NCBI GenBank assembly: GCA_034440635.1
Contig: JAOTON010000333.1
Location: forward strand, 1,054,001-1,118,000
DNA: 64,000 bases
DNA from: Lepas anatifera
Lineage: Eukaryota; Arthropoda; Thecostraca; Lepadidae
Direction: 5' to 3'
The notes beneath the pieces are model-generated. The model saw nothing but the letters and a program-made list of their open reading frames with translations, ran no database searches and had not been told where the DNA came from. The translations under genes and the position numbers were made by a program. Shown here piece after piece: positions 21,810 through 33,827 of the stretch; the stretch's first letter is position 1; the number at the start of each line of letters is the position of its first letter.

Positions 21810-22585
21810 CCTCGCCGCCGGGGGCCTCCCTAGGTTTTTCCGGGATAGCAGAAACAGGGCGCCACGCGTTGAGGGCTCTACCTCTCCGCTCATTTCCCCA
21901 TCCGAATTTTTCCCCGGGTCCCCAGGTTAGTTGACCAGACGGGTCGTCTCACTCTGTAAGTGCTATATTGGTTTCTTGCTCTGTAGGTTATTTCAGTCGA
22001 TCGGTTTGACTTCCTCTGTTGGCCCCTCGGGTTTAGGTGTTTCCGGTTTTCGTTTCTCCTGGGTCGGTCCGGTCCTCTCCTTTGAAAAGCATGGGAAACC
22101 TGTCTTGTCTAAGTCGAATGCGATTTAAAACGCTCGCTTGATGAAGCGTTCTTGGCCCTTGTTCGGGCCATTTTTCTTTGCCTCTGGTCTGGTCCGGGTA
22201 AAACGTATTTTGAATACTTTTGCCTAATTGCTGAAACCCTCGTGTTTTTGTCTGCTTTTTGTATCGCGGTCCTTCGCCTTGTACCTGGTTCTTGGTGGGT
22301 CCTCTGTAACCACTGGGGGGTCTTACGTTTTAAGGGTGATTCCGTTTTTTCCCTGTCTTGGGTTGCCGTTTGCCGTTTTGTAAATTTGACCTAATTTGAC
22401 CTCTGAAGGTCAAACCATTGACGTGAGCACTAAAACCTGTGAAGTAATTTCTTACTGAATTCACGCGAGGTTTTTATTACACTTTGCAGATTTGCGCTAA
22501 CGCCCATATTTTCGGAGTTAGAGGGGGCCCATCGATAGCCCCTCGGTGGGGCGAAGGTGGCGCTGGACCCCCGGTGGGGCGCGGG
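21810..22585. mobile_element. TTAA family B element, eroded
   Basis: TTAA at 21806-21809 is followed by CCTCGCCGCCGGGGGCC; the right end GGTGGGGCGCGGG precedes TTAA at 22586-22589. Terminal blocks match the better copy at 61501-62509 in reverse orientation (TTTTTCCGGGATAGCAG on the left; CCATCGATAGCCCC and TTTGCAGATTTGCGC on the right). The interior is short and full of small deletions. Confidence 0.75.
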
Positions 22586-22589
22586 TTAA

Positions 22590-23235
22590 GAATCCTCTCT
22601 AGTAGTAATAGTTAATCTCTATGCGCACAACTGTTAGTTTGCAACTCAACTGTTAATTCGTTAAATTTACAGGTGGTCAGCGCGCGTGCTCTTTAAATTG
22701 ACCTACCGCTGATGCAGAAGTGTCGGCTGGGTGGTCACTTATTAATTTGTCACCTTACTAATAATGGCCCCGTGGTCACTTATTAATTTCTTTTCGTTCA
22801 AATTAGAAACATTTTAATTAGAGTCGAGTTAGAAGCAGGGGTGAATACAGGAACTGCCCAAGGGGAAGGCAAACTCTGACAGGGGGCCCCGCTTCCTTGC
22901 AGAAGCCTGACCGTTCAATGTATATATTTTATTAAAATGTGTACATATATATCATCGAGCAAAAACCGTCAACCCCCATTTTCGGGGAAGACAATTTCAA
23001 GAACTCTAAGAGCCCAACAAGAACTAAGAGCCCACAGATCTATGAACTGGCCCTAAAATCGTAGATGTCGCCTTAACACAGAATCCAGGGATTGGCTAAA
23101 TTTCGGCTAGGATCACTGATCGGGACCATTTCGGATCGCATACAATGTTCTGTGGCCTGTTTGAATGAATATATTAATATTGTAGTATGCTTGCTACTCC
23201 CAAGTAGGGAGGGATGTTGCAGTCACAGGAGGCCC
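22590..23235. other. Unclassified spacer
   Basis: It holds an inverted copy of the dispersed motif (22593-22622), a short direct repeat GTGGTCACTTATTAATTT (about 22732 and 22770), and a hAT-like CAGGGGTGAATACAGG near 22835. No gene was seen. Confidence 0.4.
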
Positions 23236-23965
23236 AGTTGGAATGGCGGGGACCTACACTCCTTAGAATAAGGGCGGCTTGGACAGCAGTGGGCCCCCGG
23301 TCGATTGTTAGGGGCCCGGTCGTGAGGCTCGTGAGACCTCCGAGGCAGGGGCCCCAAGAACAACTCTGGGAGCCAATGGAGCTCAATTATTGCGGACTCA
23401 GAGAACAGCTCTTTGGAGGTCCCGAGGTCAACTCTGGGAGCCTCCGAATTCAATTTCAGGAGCCCTCAGATACAATATAAGGGGTCCCTAGACCTATATT
23501 CGGGTGGCATTTGGAAGGCAGCTTGCGGGATAGGCCTACAGCCGCAGCTGCCAGCACAGGGTACCCACAAATTCTAGTTTAGTCAGAAGGAGCTTGTCTT
23601 TATTCCGTCTAAATTGGTCTTGGGAGGCCCACAAGAGTTCATCTCAGGGGCCCAAAATTGTAGTCTCAGACCTCAAGAAGTTCGTCTCAAAAAAGCCCCC
23701 AGAGTCGGTGTCAGTTCCCCTGAAGCTGTTTTCGAGGGTTCCAAGAGTTGAGCCCATGGGGTCCCAAGAGTTGGTCTTGGGGTTCGCTCAAGATTTGGTC
23801 TCAGGCCCCCAGAACCTGGTCTCGGAGGCCCCTCAAGAGTCCGTTTCGGGGTGCCCTGAAGCTGGTTTCGGGTCCTCAAGAGTTGGTCTCGATGGCACAC
23901 CCAAAATAAGTGCATGGCTTTCGCAGACTTCAAGAATATGGGGGGCACACTCTCGAAACCTGGCC
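23236..23965. repeat. Degenerate GC-rich minisatellite
   Basis: Units of roughly 25-32 nt contain variants of GGGGCCCCAAGAGTTGGTCTC. It resembles the other two arrays in composition, but the unit is not obviously the same. The overlapping open frames on both strands (23594-23986, 23673-23948) reflect the repeat period rather than genes. Confidence 0.7.
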
Positions 23966-25029
23966 CCTCCAGAAATAAAATCCTGAATGGGCTACTGTCA
24001 TTGTTCCTCAGTGTTTTTTGCTCCTCGTTAGGTACCTATAGGTAGGTAGGTAGGTCTTAGCTTTTATGTATACATAAAAGTGTTGAGAATTCTGTTTTGT
24101 TTTGATTCAGGGACGTTTGGGCTTACATTAGTTTTGAATATCGCTTTAATTCATACCTTGCACATCGCTCTTATTCTGAAATATTCAGTTCCAAACTTTC
24201 CGCAAACGTGTATACTACACCGAAGCTTTCGATTCACGGTAAAAAAAAACAGAATAAATATCAATTCTCTATTAACACGACAGGTGAAGCAATCGAAGTC
24301 GTAGCTTGTTGGTGGTGAAGATATGGTAATGATTATAACAGTAGGAACAAAAATAATAACATTAGATAAAACCAACAACTGTAGAAACCATAACAGATTG
24401 ACGTTCGCTAGATTTACATCCGGATCCTAGCGCCGGGCGACCTCCGCACATCAGCGCTCTGCGCCACGTCTCAGCACCACGTCTTTGTGTGCTGCCTCAT
24501 CAGTGCAGGCGTCTCCGATGAGCTCTCGAGGAGGCACTGGCCACTGTTGAATCGCCGCCTCCTCCAACAGCCCCTGCCATTGTCTCCTCCAGAACTGCAG
24601 ATATGTATGGTGACGCGAGGCCTGGAAGAAATTCCGTAGCTTAAAAATGAATAGCGAAACGATCCTCTGGCGATGAAAGGATTCCGGAGGTGTTGGGATG
24701 CACCTGGGTTGTCAGTTGGAGATTGCCTGGGTTGGGCTGGGCTCTGAATGCCAGGGCCGGATTCAGATTTCCTTAAGAGGGGAGGCGCGCGATGTTAGCC
24801 TCGGTGAACTCTCATCGGGGTCCCCTGTTCAGGGGCGTAGGAACTACGTTGAAGTTGGGGGGGGGGCACGAGTTGCAATGTTGGTTTTTTTCATTCGTGG
24901 AAAACTGGAGGGTGGGAAAGGCAGTGTTAGGAATTTAACATCTTCACTTATTGGTGGTACTTACCCTTTCCCGTACGCGTCCAGTGCATGTTTTTTACTA
25001 CATTGACGTGTTTTAGACCAGGGTTCCCT
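23966..25029. other. Unclassified spacer with a hAT-like end
   Basis: TAGGTAGGTAGG occurs at about 24040. CAGGGGCGTAGGAACTACG at 24831 has the look of a hAT MITE end, followed by a G10 tract, but no partner end was found. No gene was seen. Confidence 0.4.
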
Positions 25030-25033
25030 TAAC

Positions 25034-26396
25034 CCTCGTCCCGGAGGGTGTGTTCGAACACCTCCCTCGGGTTTTTCCGACGGCACGAAAAAACGGCGGT
25101 GCGAAGCACCATCGTACTTGGCACACCTTACCCTTGATTAGTTCCGCAACTTTACTCAAAATTTTAAGGTTGGCCATATCATCAGGCCACCAGTGCAGGT
25201 CAAGTGACCTCACCTCCAAAAATGTTTAAGGTAGCATAAATAAGAAATGGGCGAATCCATCGGATTGAAACTTAGAGCCCATGGTTATATACTGAATTAT
25301 ATAACAAATATTCCGGGATTTGTCATATCGATGACCTAAGGTTAATTACGGACCATGACCTCTCCATTGGAAATATGTGGAAAAACAGAAATTGGGCTGA
25401 ATTCGTGTAGGTACAGCCGAGAATGCCTTCATACTCTCCAAATCGTAATATGCTAGGTTCCATTCCAGGCTTATGTAGCAGTTTTTGACCTGTGACTTCT
25501 GAGAGGTCATCTAAGGCTACTAAAGCAGTTTTCAGACTTAGATCAATAACTTTGCATGAAATGATGATGCAGTTTTTATTTTTATATCATTGCGTTTGGA
25601 TTGCTATTGCGAGTCGATTGATATGCATATCGACTATGCTAGGTTAAAAAGTGACCTTGATCTGACCTGAGGTCAGGCCATTTTTGTGTTTAGACCTAGT
25701 AGATCATATTATACATCATTCCATTTGTCATGACGAGAGGAAGCAAATGGTGCCTAAATATGATTCTAACTCAACTCTGTCAGATGCTAGAGCCCAAAAA
25801 CTTTACTCAAAATGCCACCTTCTTTAACCTGTCATGACCTCAATACTGAGCTGAGCCAAAAAGTGACCGAAGAAGTTTATTCATGAATTTGTATGAGCTA
25901 TGCACCAGTGCTCGCGTTTTTCCGTTATTCTGCATAGGGGCCGAGTTCGATGGGGGTGTTCAAAGAGCCCCCCAGGGCGAAGGTGGCTCGGAGGTCCACC
26001 GGGGCGCGGGCAGTGGCGGATCTAACCGGTTGGTTTGGGAGGGCAAACCAAAGTCGAAAAGCAGAAAAAACGTCGCGCAGTGAAAAATTGCGTTACAATA
26101 TGCCTTTTCGGTAGGATTTTGGGAACTGGAGACGAAGAGCAAAAAAACGCCACGGGGTGAACAATATGGACTCAAGATACTTTTTTTCCTATCCAAGCCC
26201 CAATATTTACACTGAACTCCACTAATTTTGTTTGAAGTTGAGAGTTGAAGCACCAAAATCTTGCTTACAAGCTAAAAAGGAGTCGGGGAAAAGGAGCTCG
26301 TTCGCTTTGGGGGGCAAAGACATAGTTTTGCCCCGAGATTTTCCGTTTGGGGGGCAATTGCCTTTTTGCCCCCCTGGATCCGCCACTGGGCGCGGG
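25034..26396. mobile_element. TTAA family C element with nested hAT MITE
   Basis: TTAA (25030-25033) precedes CCCTCGTCCCGGAGGG; the right end, CCACCGGGGCGCGGG, is followed by TTAA (26397-26400). Without the nested MITE and its duplication it is about 977 bp. A subterminal hairpin, GGTGC-GAA-GCACC (25098-25110), and many AGGTCA/TGACCT half-sites are shared with families A, B and D. Confidence 0.8.
26011..26388. mobile_element. hAT MITE, CAGTGGCGGATC type, 378 bp
   Basis: Ends are CAGTGGCGGATCTA and GGATCCGCCACTG. The 8-bp duplication GGCGCGGG is exact (26003-26010 and 26389-26396) and lies within the last bases of the host TTAA element, so this insertion is younger than the host. Inside both ends are matching G/C runs (GGGGGGCAA and TTGCCCCC). 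It is non-coding. Confidence 0.93.
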
Positions 26397-26400
26397 TTAA

Positions 26401-27440
26401 GTTAGCATTACCTGCAAACAATATTCATAGTGGCATAGAAAGACTGTGAATGACACTAATTCGAGATTGGTGTCTTACTTTGTTAAAACATTTCTATGTA
26501 ACAGGATTTTGGACACCGCTGACGCACAGGTAGTCATTCCCCATGATTTCTTCACAATTTAAGATGGAATTTCAAGTTTGCATATTTGATGGCAAGTACG
26601 GATGCAGTCAGACCCGTTTTTTCGTGCCACCGGAAAACCCCGAGTGGTGTTCAAATACCCCCGCGGGTCGAGGCTTAAATGAGAAGTTTTCACATTAACT
26701 CTAAGGGGTTGACTGGCAAGAAATGCGTTGAAAAGCCCATGGTGCCCCTCTCCCTAAAGGGAATTCGGCACATTGGTCGAATCCTGGAATTTAGGGAAAT
26801 TAGGCGTACTTTTAGCCAAAAGTTATGAAACCACTCATGATTTCTCTGAAACATGTTCAATAAGCTCATTATTTTGTTTTTAAAAATACTCCTCTAGGAA
26901 AATAAATAAATATCTGCCTGTGGATGATGTCATGATCTGGCAACCACTACCATACTCAAAATGCTTCAAGGGCTTCGATTGGCTGATGCTCATCGTGACG
27001 TCAGCATATGTCGTCGCACCAGCAGCTCACAACAATGGCCGCTCGGCGAGGGGTAGATGAGGGGTAGGTGTCAGGTAGGTTTTAGCTTTTTTCTACGGAA
27101 ATATCGAGTTCCGAGACAAATGATATGTGGAGTACCTGGTTTTCCGACTTGCTTTACAACTCGGCTATCTCAGTTCAAATCACGTTATGAAGGTGCCACA
27201 TTCCCTTTAAGTTCGAACTTTCCGCCGTCACTGCCAATTAGTGTTACCTCCGTATCAAAGTGCTGCTCTCCTGGCTGGGATGGCCCCTCCCATAAAGATA
27301 TCCTGGAACCGCCTATGCATATACATGCATCCGTCTCTGCCACCCTTCGCTCTCCATGCATCTATCATTGCTCTAGCCAAACAAAATATTCACAGAACAT
27401 ACCAGCATCGGATACCCGCAAAAACCTGTAACATCCTCCA
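26401..27440. other. Spacer with a family C scrap and a promoter-like stretch
   Basis: At 26625-26678 lies another family C end (TTTTTTCGTGCCACCGG, then CGCGGGTCGAGGCTTAA). The rest up to the hAT MITE at 27449 is unclassified apart from the promoter-like segment at 26978-27060. Confidence 0.45.
26978..27060 (+). promoter_or_regulatory. Promoter-like CCAAT/CRE cluster before a short ATG frame
   Basis: An inverted CCAAT box (ATTGG, 26978-26982) and a perfect cAMP-response element TGACGTCA (26996-27003) lie 30-55 bases before ACAATGGCCGCTCGGCGAGG. That frame runs ten codons to a stop, with GTAGAT and GTAGGT candidate donors just inside. It could be a first exon of an unseen gene, or an element-borne promoter. 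No downstream exon was identified. Confidence 0.25.
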
Positions 27441-27448
27441 TGCATAGG

Positions 27449-27792
27449 CATTGGCGGACGCAGGGGGGGCATTCCGTCCATGCCCCCCTCAAAGCGCTGG
27501 AGGGGAGCCAAACTATCTTTTGGCCCCCAAACGCCGGATAAATTTTTGAGAAAGGTGTTTACATTAGGTCGGTAGTGCAAAAAATCTTCGCTCCCACCAC
27601 GCCCCCCCCATCCTGGAGAGCGATCGTGCACTTGGAGAGGTAGCTTATACTAGGTCTGTCGCGCACTGAAAAAAGGTGTTTACACTAGGTCTGTAGAGCA
27701 AAACAATTTTCGCTCCCACTCCCCCTCTCCCAGGAAGAGGGGTAGGCATGGGTTTGGCCCCCCTCCAAAACTCGGGTCTGCGTCCGCCCCTG
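27449..27792. mobile_element. hAT MITE, CATTGGCGGACGCAGG type, 344 bp
   Basis: Ends are CATTGGCGGACGCAGG and CTGCGTCCGCCCCTG. The 8-bp duplication TGCATAGG is exact (27441-27448, 27793-27800). The interior has the phrase TTTGGCCCCC and repeats of 'TTACACTAGGTCTGTAG'. The same family recurs inverted at 28055 and 54293. Confidence 0.93.
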
Positions 27793-27800
27793 TGCATAGG

Positions 27801-28046
27801 TACGCTTCTACGAGGAAACTGACGGCAGAAAAACAAACATAAACAACATAAGACGCAAGATGACCAGATATCGGTAAATCACACGTTTCTTTTCATTGTC
27901 GAAATTGCAGCAGGATTATATTTAATCCACGACACAGAGAACGAATGAACGACTCATTTGATATGAAAGATAAGTAAAACAGCCGAGATACCACCAACCC
28001 GCTTACCCCTTCCTTTCCCACCCTCTCTCCACACCAGCGACAGCAA
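27801..28046. other. Short spacer between two MITEs
   Basis: No gene or repeat was recognised in these 246 bases. Confidence 0.4.
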
Positions 28047-28054
28047 TGTACACA

Positions 28055-28358
28055 CAGGGGCGGACCACAGACGACCCGAGTTTTGTGGGGGGGGCCAAAC
28101 CCATGTCTGTCTCTCCTCCTGGGGGAGGGGGGTTGGGACGTGCAATTTGGGTGTTCGACAGACCTAGTTTAAGCTACCTCTCCAAGTGCATGATCGCTCT
28201 CCTGGGGGGGGTGGGAGTAAATATTTTTGCTCTACAGACCTAGTGTAAATCCCTTTTTTCAAAAATTTCCCCGGTGTTTGGGGGCCAAAATATAGTTTGG
28301 CCCCCTCCAGCGCTTTTGGGGGGGGCATGGCCGGAATGCCCCCCTGCGTCCGCCAATG
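28055..28358. mobile_element. hAT MITE, same family as 27449, inverted, 304 bp
   Basis: Ends are CAGGGGCGGACCACAG and GCGTCCGCCAATG. The 8-bp duplication TGTACACA is exact (28047-28054, 28359-28366). It is inverted relative to the copy 260 bp upstream, so the pair could form a large hairpin. Confidence 0.92.
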
Positions 28359-28366
28359 TGTACACA

Positions 28367-29185
28367 CACGGTTAGTAGTAGACACTGTGCACTGGACCTT
28401 TTCCTATTCGTACACCTTAGTCCACTGAGTGTTGGTTGCTGTCCCTGGCCGGAGCTAAATTGACTCTGAAAGCGCCAAAGTATTTTTTAATCCTCAGGTC
28501 TTCCTTGGCTTTTCAAGCCCATCTGGCTAATACTTGGTCCCTGTAGTAAAATAATACCTGGCATCCTTATCTTCATCGGTTTTCATAGAGGGCGCTGGAT
28601 CAGCGCCAATACAAACAACGACTTTAGGCAGACTCGGGCAGTTTTAAATTTGTTTCATCGGGGCGGGAAGAAAACTAGCGAGTGAGCACTCAGCTGAAGG
28701 ATATCGCGGACGCGCTGAACAATTGACAGTCAGCGAGGCGCCATGAGTTGAAAAGATGATGATTTGTTTGCTCGGAAGCACAACTAGGAGATGCAAATCC
28801 TTGAGGCACGGAGCCAGTGGCGAATGGATTTGTACAACGTTTTGTTGTGCACCAGTTTAGTTCACCCTCTGTAGATACAATACGTGGGGTCCCTTTCTGA
28901 AGTTGGGGGGCAATGCCCCACGTCTCAGAAGTTGGGGGAGGGCAGCTGCCCCCACTGCCCCCCCCGTTCCCACGTCCCTGCCCCTGTTAGAGAAGGTGGC
29001 CTGCCATTTCTTATTTAATCAGGGGCGGACACAGATCCGAGTGTGGGGGCGGGAAACCCACGACATGGGTTTGCCCCCCCGGAAAAGTGGCGCCTCCCGG
29101 GATGGTGCCCCCATTTATAATCCTGGAACTGTCCATGCTCTGGGAGCCCCTGAGACTACTACTTGGGACTCCCGGAACCAACTTC
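28367..29185. other. Spacer with decayed hAT MITE pieces
   Basis: CCACGTCCCTGCCCCTG (about 28972-28988) and CAGGGGCGGACACAGATCC (29021) look like ends of CAGGGG-type hAT MITEs, and G-runs typical of them lie at 28905-28970 and 29045-29080. No complete element or gene was seen. Confidence 0.45.
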
Positions 29186-29189
29186 TTAA

Positions 29190-29409
29190 GACGCGCATTG
29201 ACGGGGGTCTGAGCCACCTTCGCTTTGACAAGGGGGCGGGTACCCGCCCTTCTAAGATCTCGAGAACCACGAAAGGTAACGAAAAACGGTAAACGGCGTT
29301 GGGTAGCCCATCCACTTCTCCATCGAAAATATTTGAACCATTTTTTTGGTCAGGTCACATTTAAGGTCACGAAAGGTCAAAACATGCCGTAATAGGGATA
29401 GCATGTCAA
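29190..29409. mobile_element. TTAA family A element, truncated
   Basis: After TTAA (29186-29189) come GACGCGCATTGACGGGGG and about 220 bp of family A. It stops where the complete copy at 29414 begins. The remainder is not found on the far side of that copy, so this is not simple nesting; a deletion or rearrangement followed. Confidence 0.8.
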
Positions 29410-29413
29410 TTAA

Positions 29414-30246
29414 CACGCGCATTGACGGGGGGCGGGTACCCCCTCGGGTTTTTCGGAGGGGAAAAAACGGCGGCGCGTAGTGCCACCGTACTTGGCATAC
29501 CTTTTCCTCATCATTTTTACAACTTCTGTGAAAATTTTAAGGTTAGGTCATCTCAGGTCAGGTCACCAGTACAGGTCAAGTGACCTGACCTCAAAAAAGT
29601 TTACGATAGCATAAGTCGGAGCTAAGTGAACTTAGCCGATTGAAACTCATATCACATAATGGGCCCACCGAGTTCTCTAAAATATGTTCCGGTATTTTTT
29701 AGATTGTTGACCCAAGGTCAGGTACGAGGCATGACCTCTCCATTGGAAATACATGGGAAAAATTGTTTTTGCTGAATAACTCAATGACGAATAGTGATAG
29801 AGCGTTTATTTTAGCTTCATTAGACTCTCCTTGGCCTTGCAATTCTAATGATATGCATTTTATATAATTTGACCCTGGCCTGACCTCAGGTCAGGTCAAA
29901 TCCTTGATTTGACCTAGCAAGGTCAAATTATATATTATTCGATTTGGCTTGCTGCGAGTATTCATATTGTTCAAAACGTTTTGCTCTATCTATACTTGTT
30001 CAAATGTAATGGTCGAAAAACTGAATTTATATGTTATCCCTATTACGGTATGTTTTGACCTCCAGTGACCTTAAATGTAACCTGACGAACAAATGGTGCC
30101 AATATTTTCGATGGAGAAGTGGATGGGCAACCCAACACCGTTTACTGTTTTTCGCTACCTACCGTGGTTCTCGAGATCTTAGGGGGGGGTGGGTACCCGC
30201 CCCCTCGTCAAAGCGAAGGTGGCTCAGACTCCCGTCAAAGCGCGTG
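29414..30246. mobile_element. TTAA family A element, complete, 833 bp
   Basis: TTAA is present at both ends (29410-29413 and 30247-30250). Ends are CACGCGCATTGACGGGG and CAAAGCGCGTG. It includes the ACCTGACCTCAGGTCAGG block with everted and direct AGGTCA half-sites, and the GC-rich hairpin region at 29470-29490. It is inverted relative to the copy at 19281 and non-coding. Confidence 0.9.
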
Positions 30247-30483
30247 TTAAGCTAAGAACGCTTGTCGCATGAGCTCATCTAGGCCAGCGACTGCATGCAT
30301 GAACTATTATTTTGCCTTGCTAGAGGTGCTAAAATCGCTGCAAATATGGTATGTTCCATGGGGTGGCCATGTTGTCTCATGGGTGGGGCGAAATTGACTC
30401 TCGATTCTTTTTGAAGTCGTACATAAAAGCAATGGTGATCATTGCTCATGCCTGTCTGCTTTCATAACAGTAGCTGAACAGTT

Positions 30484-30840
30484 GCCGCCCCGGTAGCTCA
30501 GTTGGTAGAGCGTTGGCTCTGGCCCGCTGCTCAGAAGCATGCAGTGGCAGTGCATGTCCAGGCTTGGGATCGGTTCCCCGAGACGCTCCGGCGCTCAATA
30601 GTTTACCCGACGCACAGGTCGGCTGGCAACTGACTGGCGAGAGGGAGACCTGAGTGGGGCGGCCGTCCCTGTGATTTGTGGGACGTTAAACTTTGGCTTC
30701 TAAATCAACCCCTTATTGTGGGTCTTGCTCGTTCGGGTGGTGGGGTCGGGGTCTCCGTGACAAGTCCATCGTTGACTATAGTGAGGCTCCGACTCCAGCA
30801 GTCGAACTGAGAACAACTTGGACAAAATTTATAAAAAATA
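30484..30840 (+). repeat. SINE family 1, plus-strand copy
   Basis: The head GCCGCCCCGGTAGCTCAG with TTGGTAGAGCG is a clear box A; the box B position reads GGGATCGGTTCC. The body through GTGAGGCTCCGACTCC and the 3' region ending GGACAAAATTTATAAAAAA match the inverted copy at 1-441. The 3' border is approximate. Confidence 0.82.
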
Positions 30841-31590
30841 ATTATTGAAGTGTTTTCATGGAAAAAATTAGAATGCAGAGAGTTTAAGGTATCCTTGAAA
30901 CTTTTAACCGTCATCAGCGGGTGCGTGCTGAGCCACTCCCCCCTACTTACCGTACCCGTTACACTGTGTACAGTATATTGCGTACCGGAACAGCCGACAC
31001 AATGTGGCTGAACCGGCACCCTCCATGGAAACTGGAGGTAATGATGCCAGACATAATTTGGCTAAAGAGAGCTGACGTAGCCCAATTGGCTAAACAAGCC
31101 AAGGAAGGTCAGCTAAGCCTGTGGAATAATAAAGTAATTTTGATTTTCAAAATTAATTACTTAGCTTCTTTTGGTCAAAAAGTCTGGCCACCTCACCTCA
31201 ACTTTTTTCGTATAGAGCAATACAATAGCCCCATGCAGATGAAAAGTTCAAATGCGTACTATGCTAACATGATTCTAAAAGAGAACTCGCAGAGTAGGCA
31301 TACGATGCGAATAGGCTTAACTCAGTTTCTACCCTGACTAACCCTATGAAGGGCGAGATCTTCCCCTTTCTCTGCTGCCATGTTTCTTTTGAGTTTCAAC
31401 TTACGGCACACTATTTTCACACTATGTTATTTTCCAAGACATTCACTCGTTAAATATTCTACTCTGACCAAGAGGTCAGAAAGGGTATTCATTTACCCCA
31501 GTCGAGGGCAATTTGTGCTCAAAGATAAGTGAGTTTCCCCAGACGGGAAGGAAATGTGTACTCCCACAAGAGAGACATGGTCTCATGATT
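30841..31590. other. Unclassified spacer
   Basis: A 138-codon frame at 30921-31337 shows no domain, no biased codon use and no neighbour that would support it. I see no gene. Confidence 0.35.
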
Positions 31591-31598
31591 ATCCCTAG

Positions 31599-31784
31599 CA
31601 GATGCGTAGCCAAGGGGGCGGCAGGGACAGCCGCCTCCCCCTGAGGGGCCCAAAGGGCCCCCTGATGACATGATTATGTAACAAGCAGGGCCATTTTTAC
31701 CCATCAGGGCCCTTTTGGCGCTGTTGCAGGGGCCCTTTTAGGGGCGCCGCCCCCTCCCTGAGCGAAATACTGGCTACAACCCTG
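31599..31784. mobile_element. hAT MITE, 186 bp, CGTAGCC type
   Basis: Ends are CAGATGCGTAGCCAAGG and CTGGCTACAACCCTG. The 8-bp duplication ATCCCTAG is exact (31591-31598, 31785-31792). The interior is a GGGCCC-rich fold (AAGGGCCCCCTG, CAGGGCCCTTTT). The same family occurs at 59008. Confidence 0.92.
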
Positions 31785-31792
31785 ATCCCTAG

Positions 31793-33671
31793 CACACAGA
31801 ACGAGGAGGTTAGTTACCAGATTGGGTTACGTTTCCATATGACAGCGATTACTTATACTTTAATGGGCGCCAGTGTCAGTTTTGAAAATATTTAATCTTT
31901 TAGTTCCCCAGATGTTCCCTACTAAGTTGGCACGATCGGGTTTTTTTAGCTCTGCAGTCTAAACGAAAATTTAGCAAAAATGCGACAACATACCCTTGTA
32001 TTTGGGTACGTCAGTAGGGGAAGGAACTAGCGCCGAACAGTTTTGATGGTCAAAAATTGCCAGAAGAGTCGAAAGGAGCTTGTTCCATATGAAAAATATC
32101 ACTCTGATATGGTCATGATGCGTCGTTAAAAGGTGTTATACGCATTTACCGCTGTTTTGATAATTTTCTTTTGCTTTTTAATGCTACAAATTTATTCCCT
32201 ATAATTCTGATGCTGACCACTTCAGCACAAGAATTCGGACCATCAAGTAGTTTTGAATAGTTGCATATCATGCCCGATGGATTGCAAAGCTTCGGCGATA
32301 CGGGATCGTACTATCTATCAGACAGACAGCACCCAATACTGGCTGCACCTTACAACGCAGCTAGGTCTCTAGAAGCAGTGTGCAGCAATGGTCACAAACC
32401 GGTTATGTTCTTGCCAGGGTTATTGGGTACAGCTGATGATCCTGTTGAAGAATGTGCCGCAGTTCCTGATTGTGCGCTGTGCAGGCGCCCTTAGCTATCG
32501 CCGCGGTGACGGGCAGTCGGACTGCAATGGCCGCATACAAATGGACAATTCAAGGACAAGATTCACTATCACCCATTCAAATCTGCTCAGACTGTGTAGG
32601 TGAGCCTGTCCATGGGTCGCTTTGTGTTTGGCTGAATTTTGTCCGAGGTTAACTGGGTCACGGGATACAGGCCACAGAAATTTCGAGTTCAGATATGGAG
32701 TTGCACACGCTGTATTTTATATCCAAGATGAATTGAATAAATTTCACAAATTTGTATATCATTAGAGCGCTCATGCATAGGACCGTTCAGGAAAGTATAA
32801 TCGTTGACCTAAGGTGAAATTTTTTCCCCGATGACCTATTGCTTTCCCTTAAATTGATTGTTTTCAACAATTATATTTTCTTCCTTTTTTCGTGCAAAAC
32901 CTTTAACCCGCGCTCTGCCGGCACCCCGGGAGTTACGCGCCCTGCCGGCATGGCTGAAAAAACTCCTCTGGTTTACTGATAGAGAGCTCGAATTGTAGGC
33001 GGTCGTATGTGCCTTACAGGGACTCAAAAGAAACCTCAATCATTTTTCACCTTGATCGTATATGTTTCACACATGAATTCCTATCAAATGTGCCTAAATT
33101 AGTCCTTTTAACCAAACCTTGCAGTATCATCCCGACCACAGCGGCCGCCACGCGCGGCGCGCTGCCGCTTCTCCCGTGTCCCTGGTACAGCCTCAGACAG
33201 GCGGTTACGGCACCTGGCGCCGGTGCCTGCCCGCTGAGTGTGGTGGCCGGGCCGACGGCAATGTGCATTCGCTGTGTGATGACGCCCCAACGGCGAAACA
33301 ATTATATGGGACCATTTCAAGAGCGGAAAAGACACTTTTTGACGTTTGATATGCCATCTGCATAAACTACTAGTGACCTGTCGGATATATCCTAGCAAAC
33401 AACTGTCGCAGTCCCCTCTATATTGTGCTTATACACATTGTGAACATATGGATTTTTGGGGAATTAATTTGACATAGTTAGATTTTTCGTGAATAGTCTT
33501 GTCTTGGATACTGTCGGAGAGATCGCACCTTGGTTCGCTAAACCTAGCCGTACTGACATGCGCTCTACCTGGCTGTAGATGAAAGAAAATGGCATCCATA
33601 GGAAAGGGATATTTTCGGGGAATTTGGACACGAGTTTTCACAGAGTGACGTGGTGTCAGAAATAGCTAAAT
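31793..33671. other. Unclassified spacer with one TTAA-element end
   Basis: At 32904-32970 TTAACCCGCGCTCTGCCGG is followed by CCCGGGAGTTACGCGCC, similar to a TTAA element terminus; scattered GACCTAAGGTGAAAT-like text lies at 32808-32835. A GC-rich patch at 33140-33290 has open frames on both strands but no recognisable domain. The frame at 32261-32494 is also unrecognised. Confidence 0.4.
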
Positions 33672-33827
33672 AAAAGGAAATGTTACAATATCATCATCAG
33701 TGTAATAAATGAACAACCTACATAAGGAGCAGAGCAGTAGACAAGAAGGCCAAAGGCGCAGTTTCACGGATAATTGCTAAAAATATAAGACACTAACAAA
33801 CACACACATATATGTTGAAGGTACTTG

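Noticed and set aside
29414..30246. Simple nested insertion of family A into family A
   Set aside because: The missing remainder of the outer copy (29190-29409) is not found after 30250, so nesting alone does not explain the arrangement.
30484..30560. True tRNA gene at the heads of the SINEs
   Set aside because: Box A and B are tRNA-like, but the arms do not pair to a cloverleaf, the spacing is enlarged, and the heads continue into SINE bodies. The same holds for 441, 14400, 41559 and 51691.
33130..33360. GC-rich patch as a CpG-island gene
   Set aside because: Frames are open on both strands, without a recognisable domain or splice pattern.
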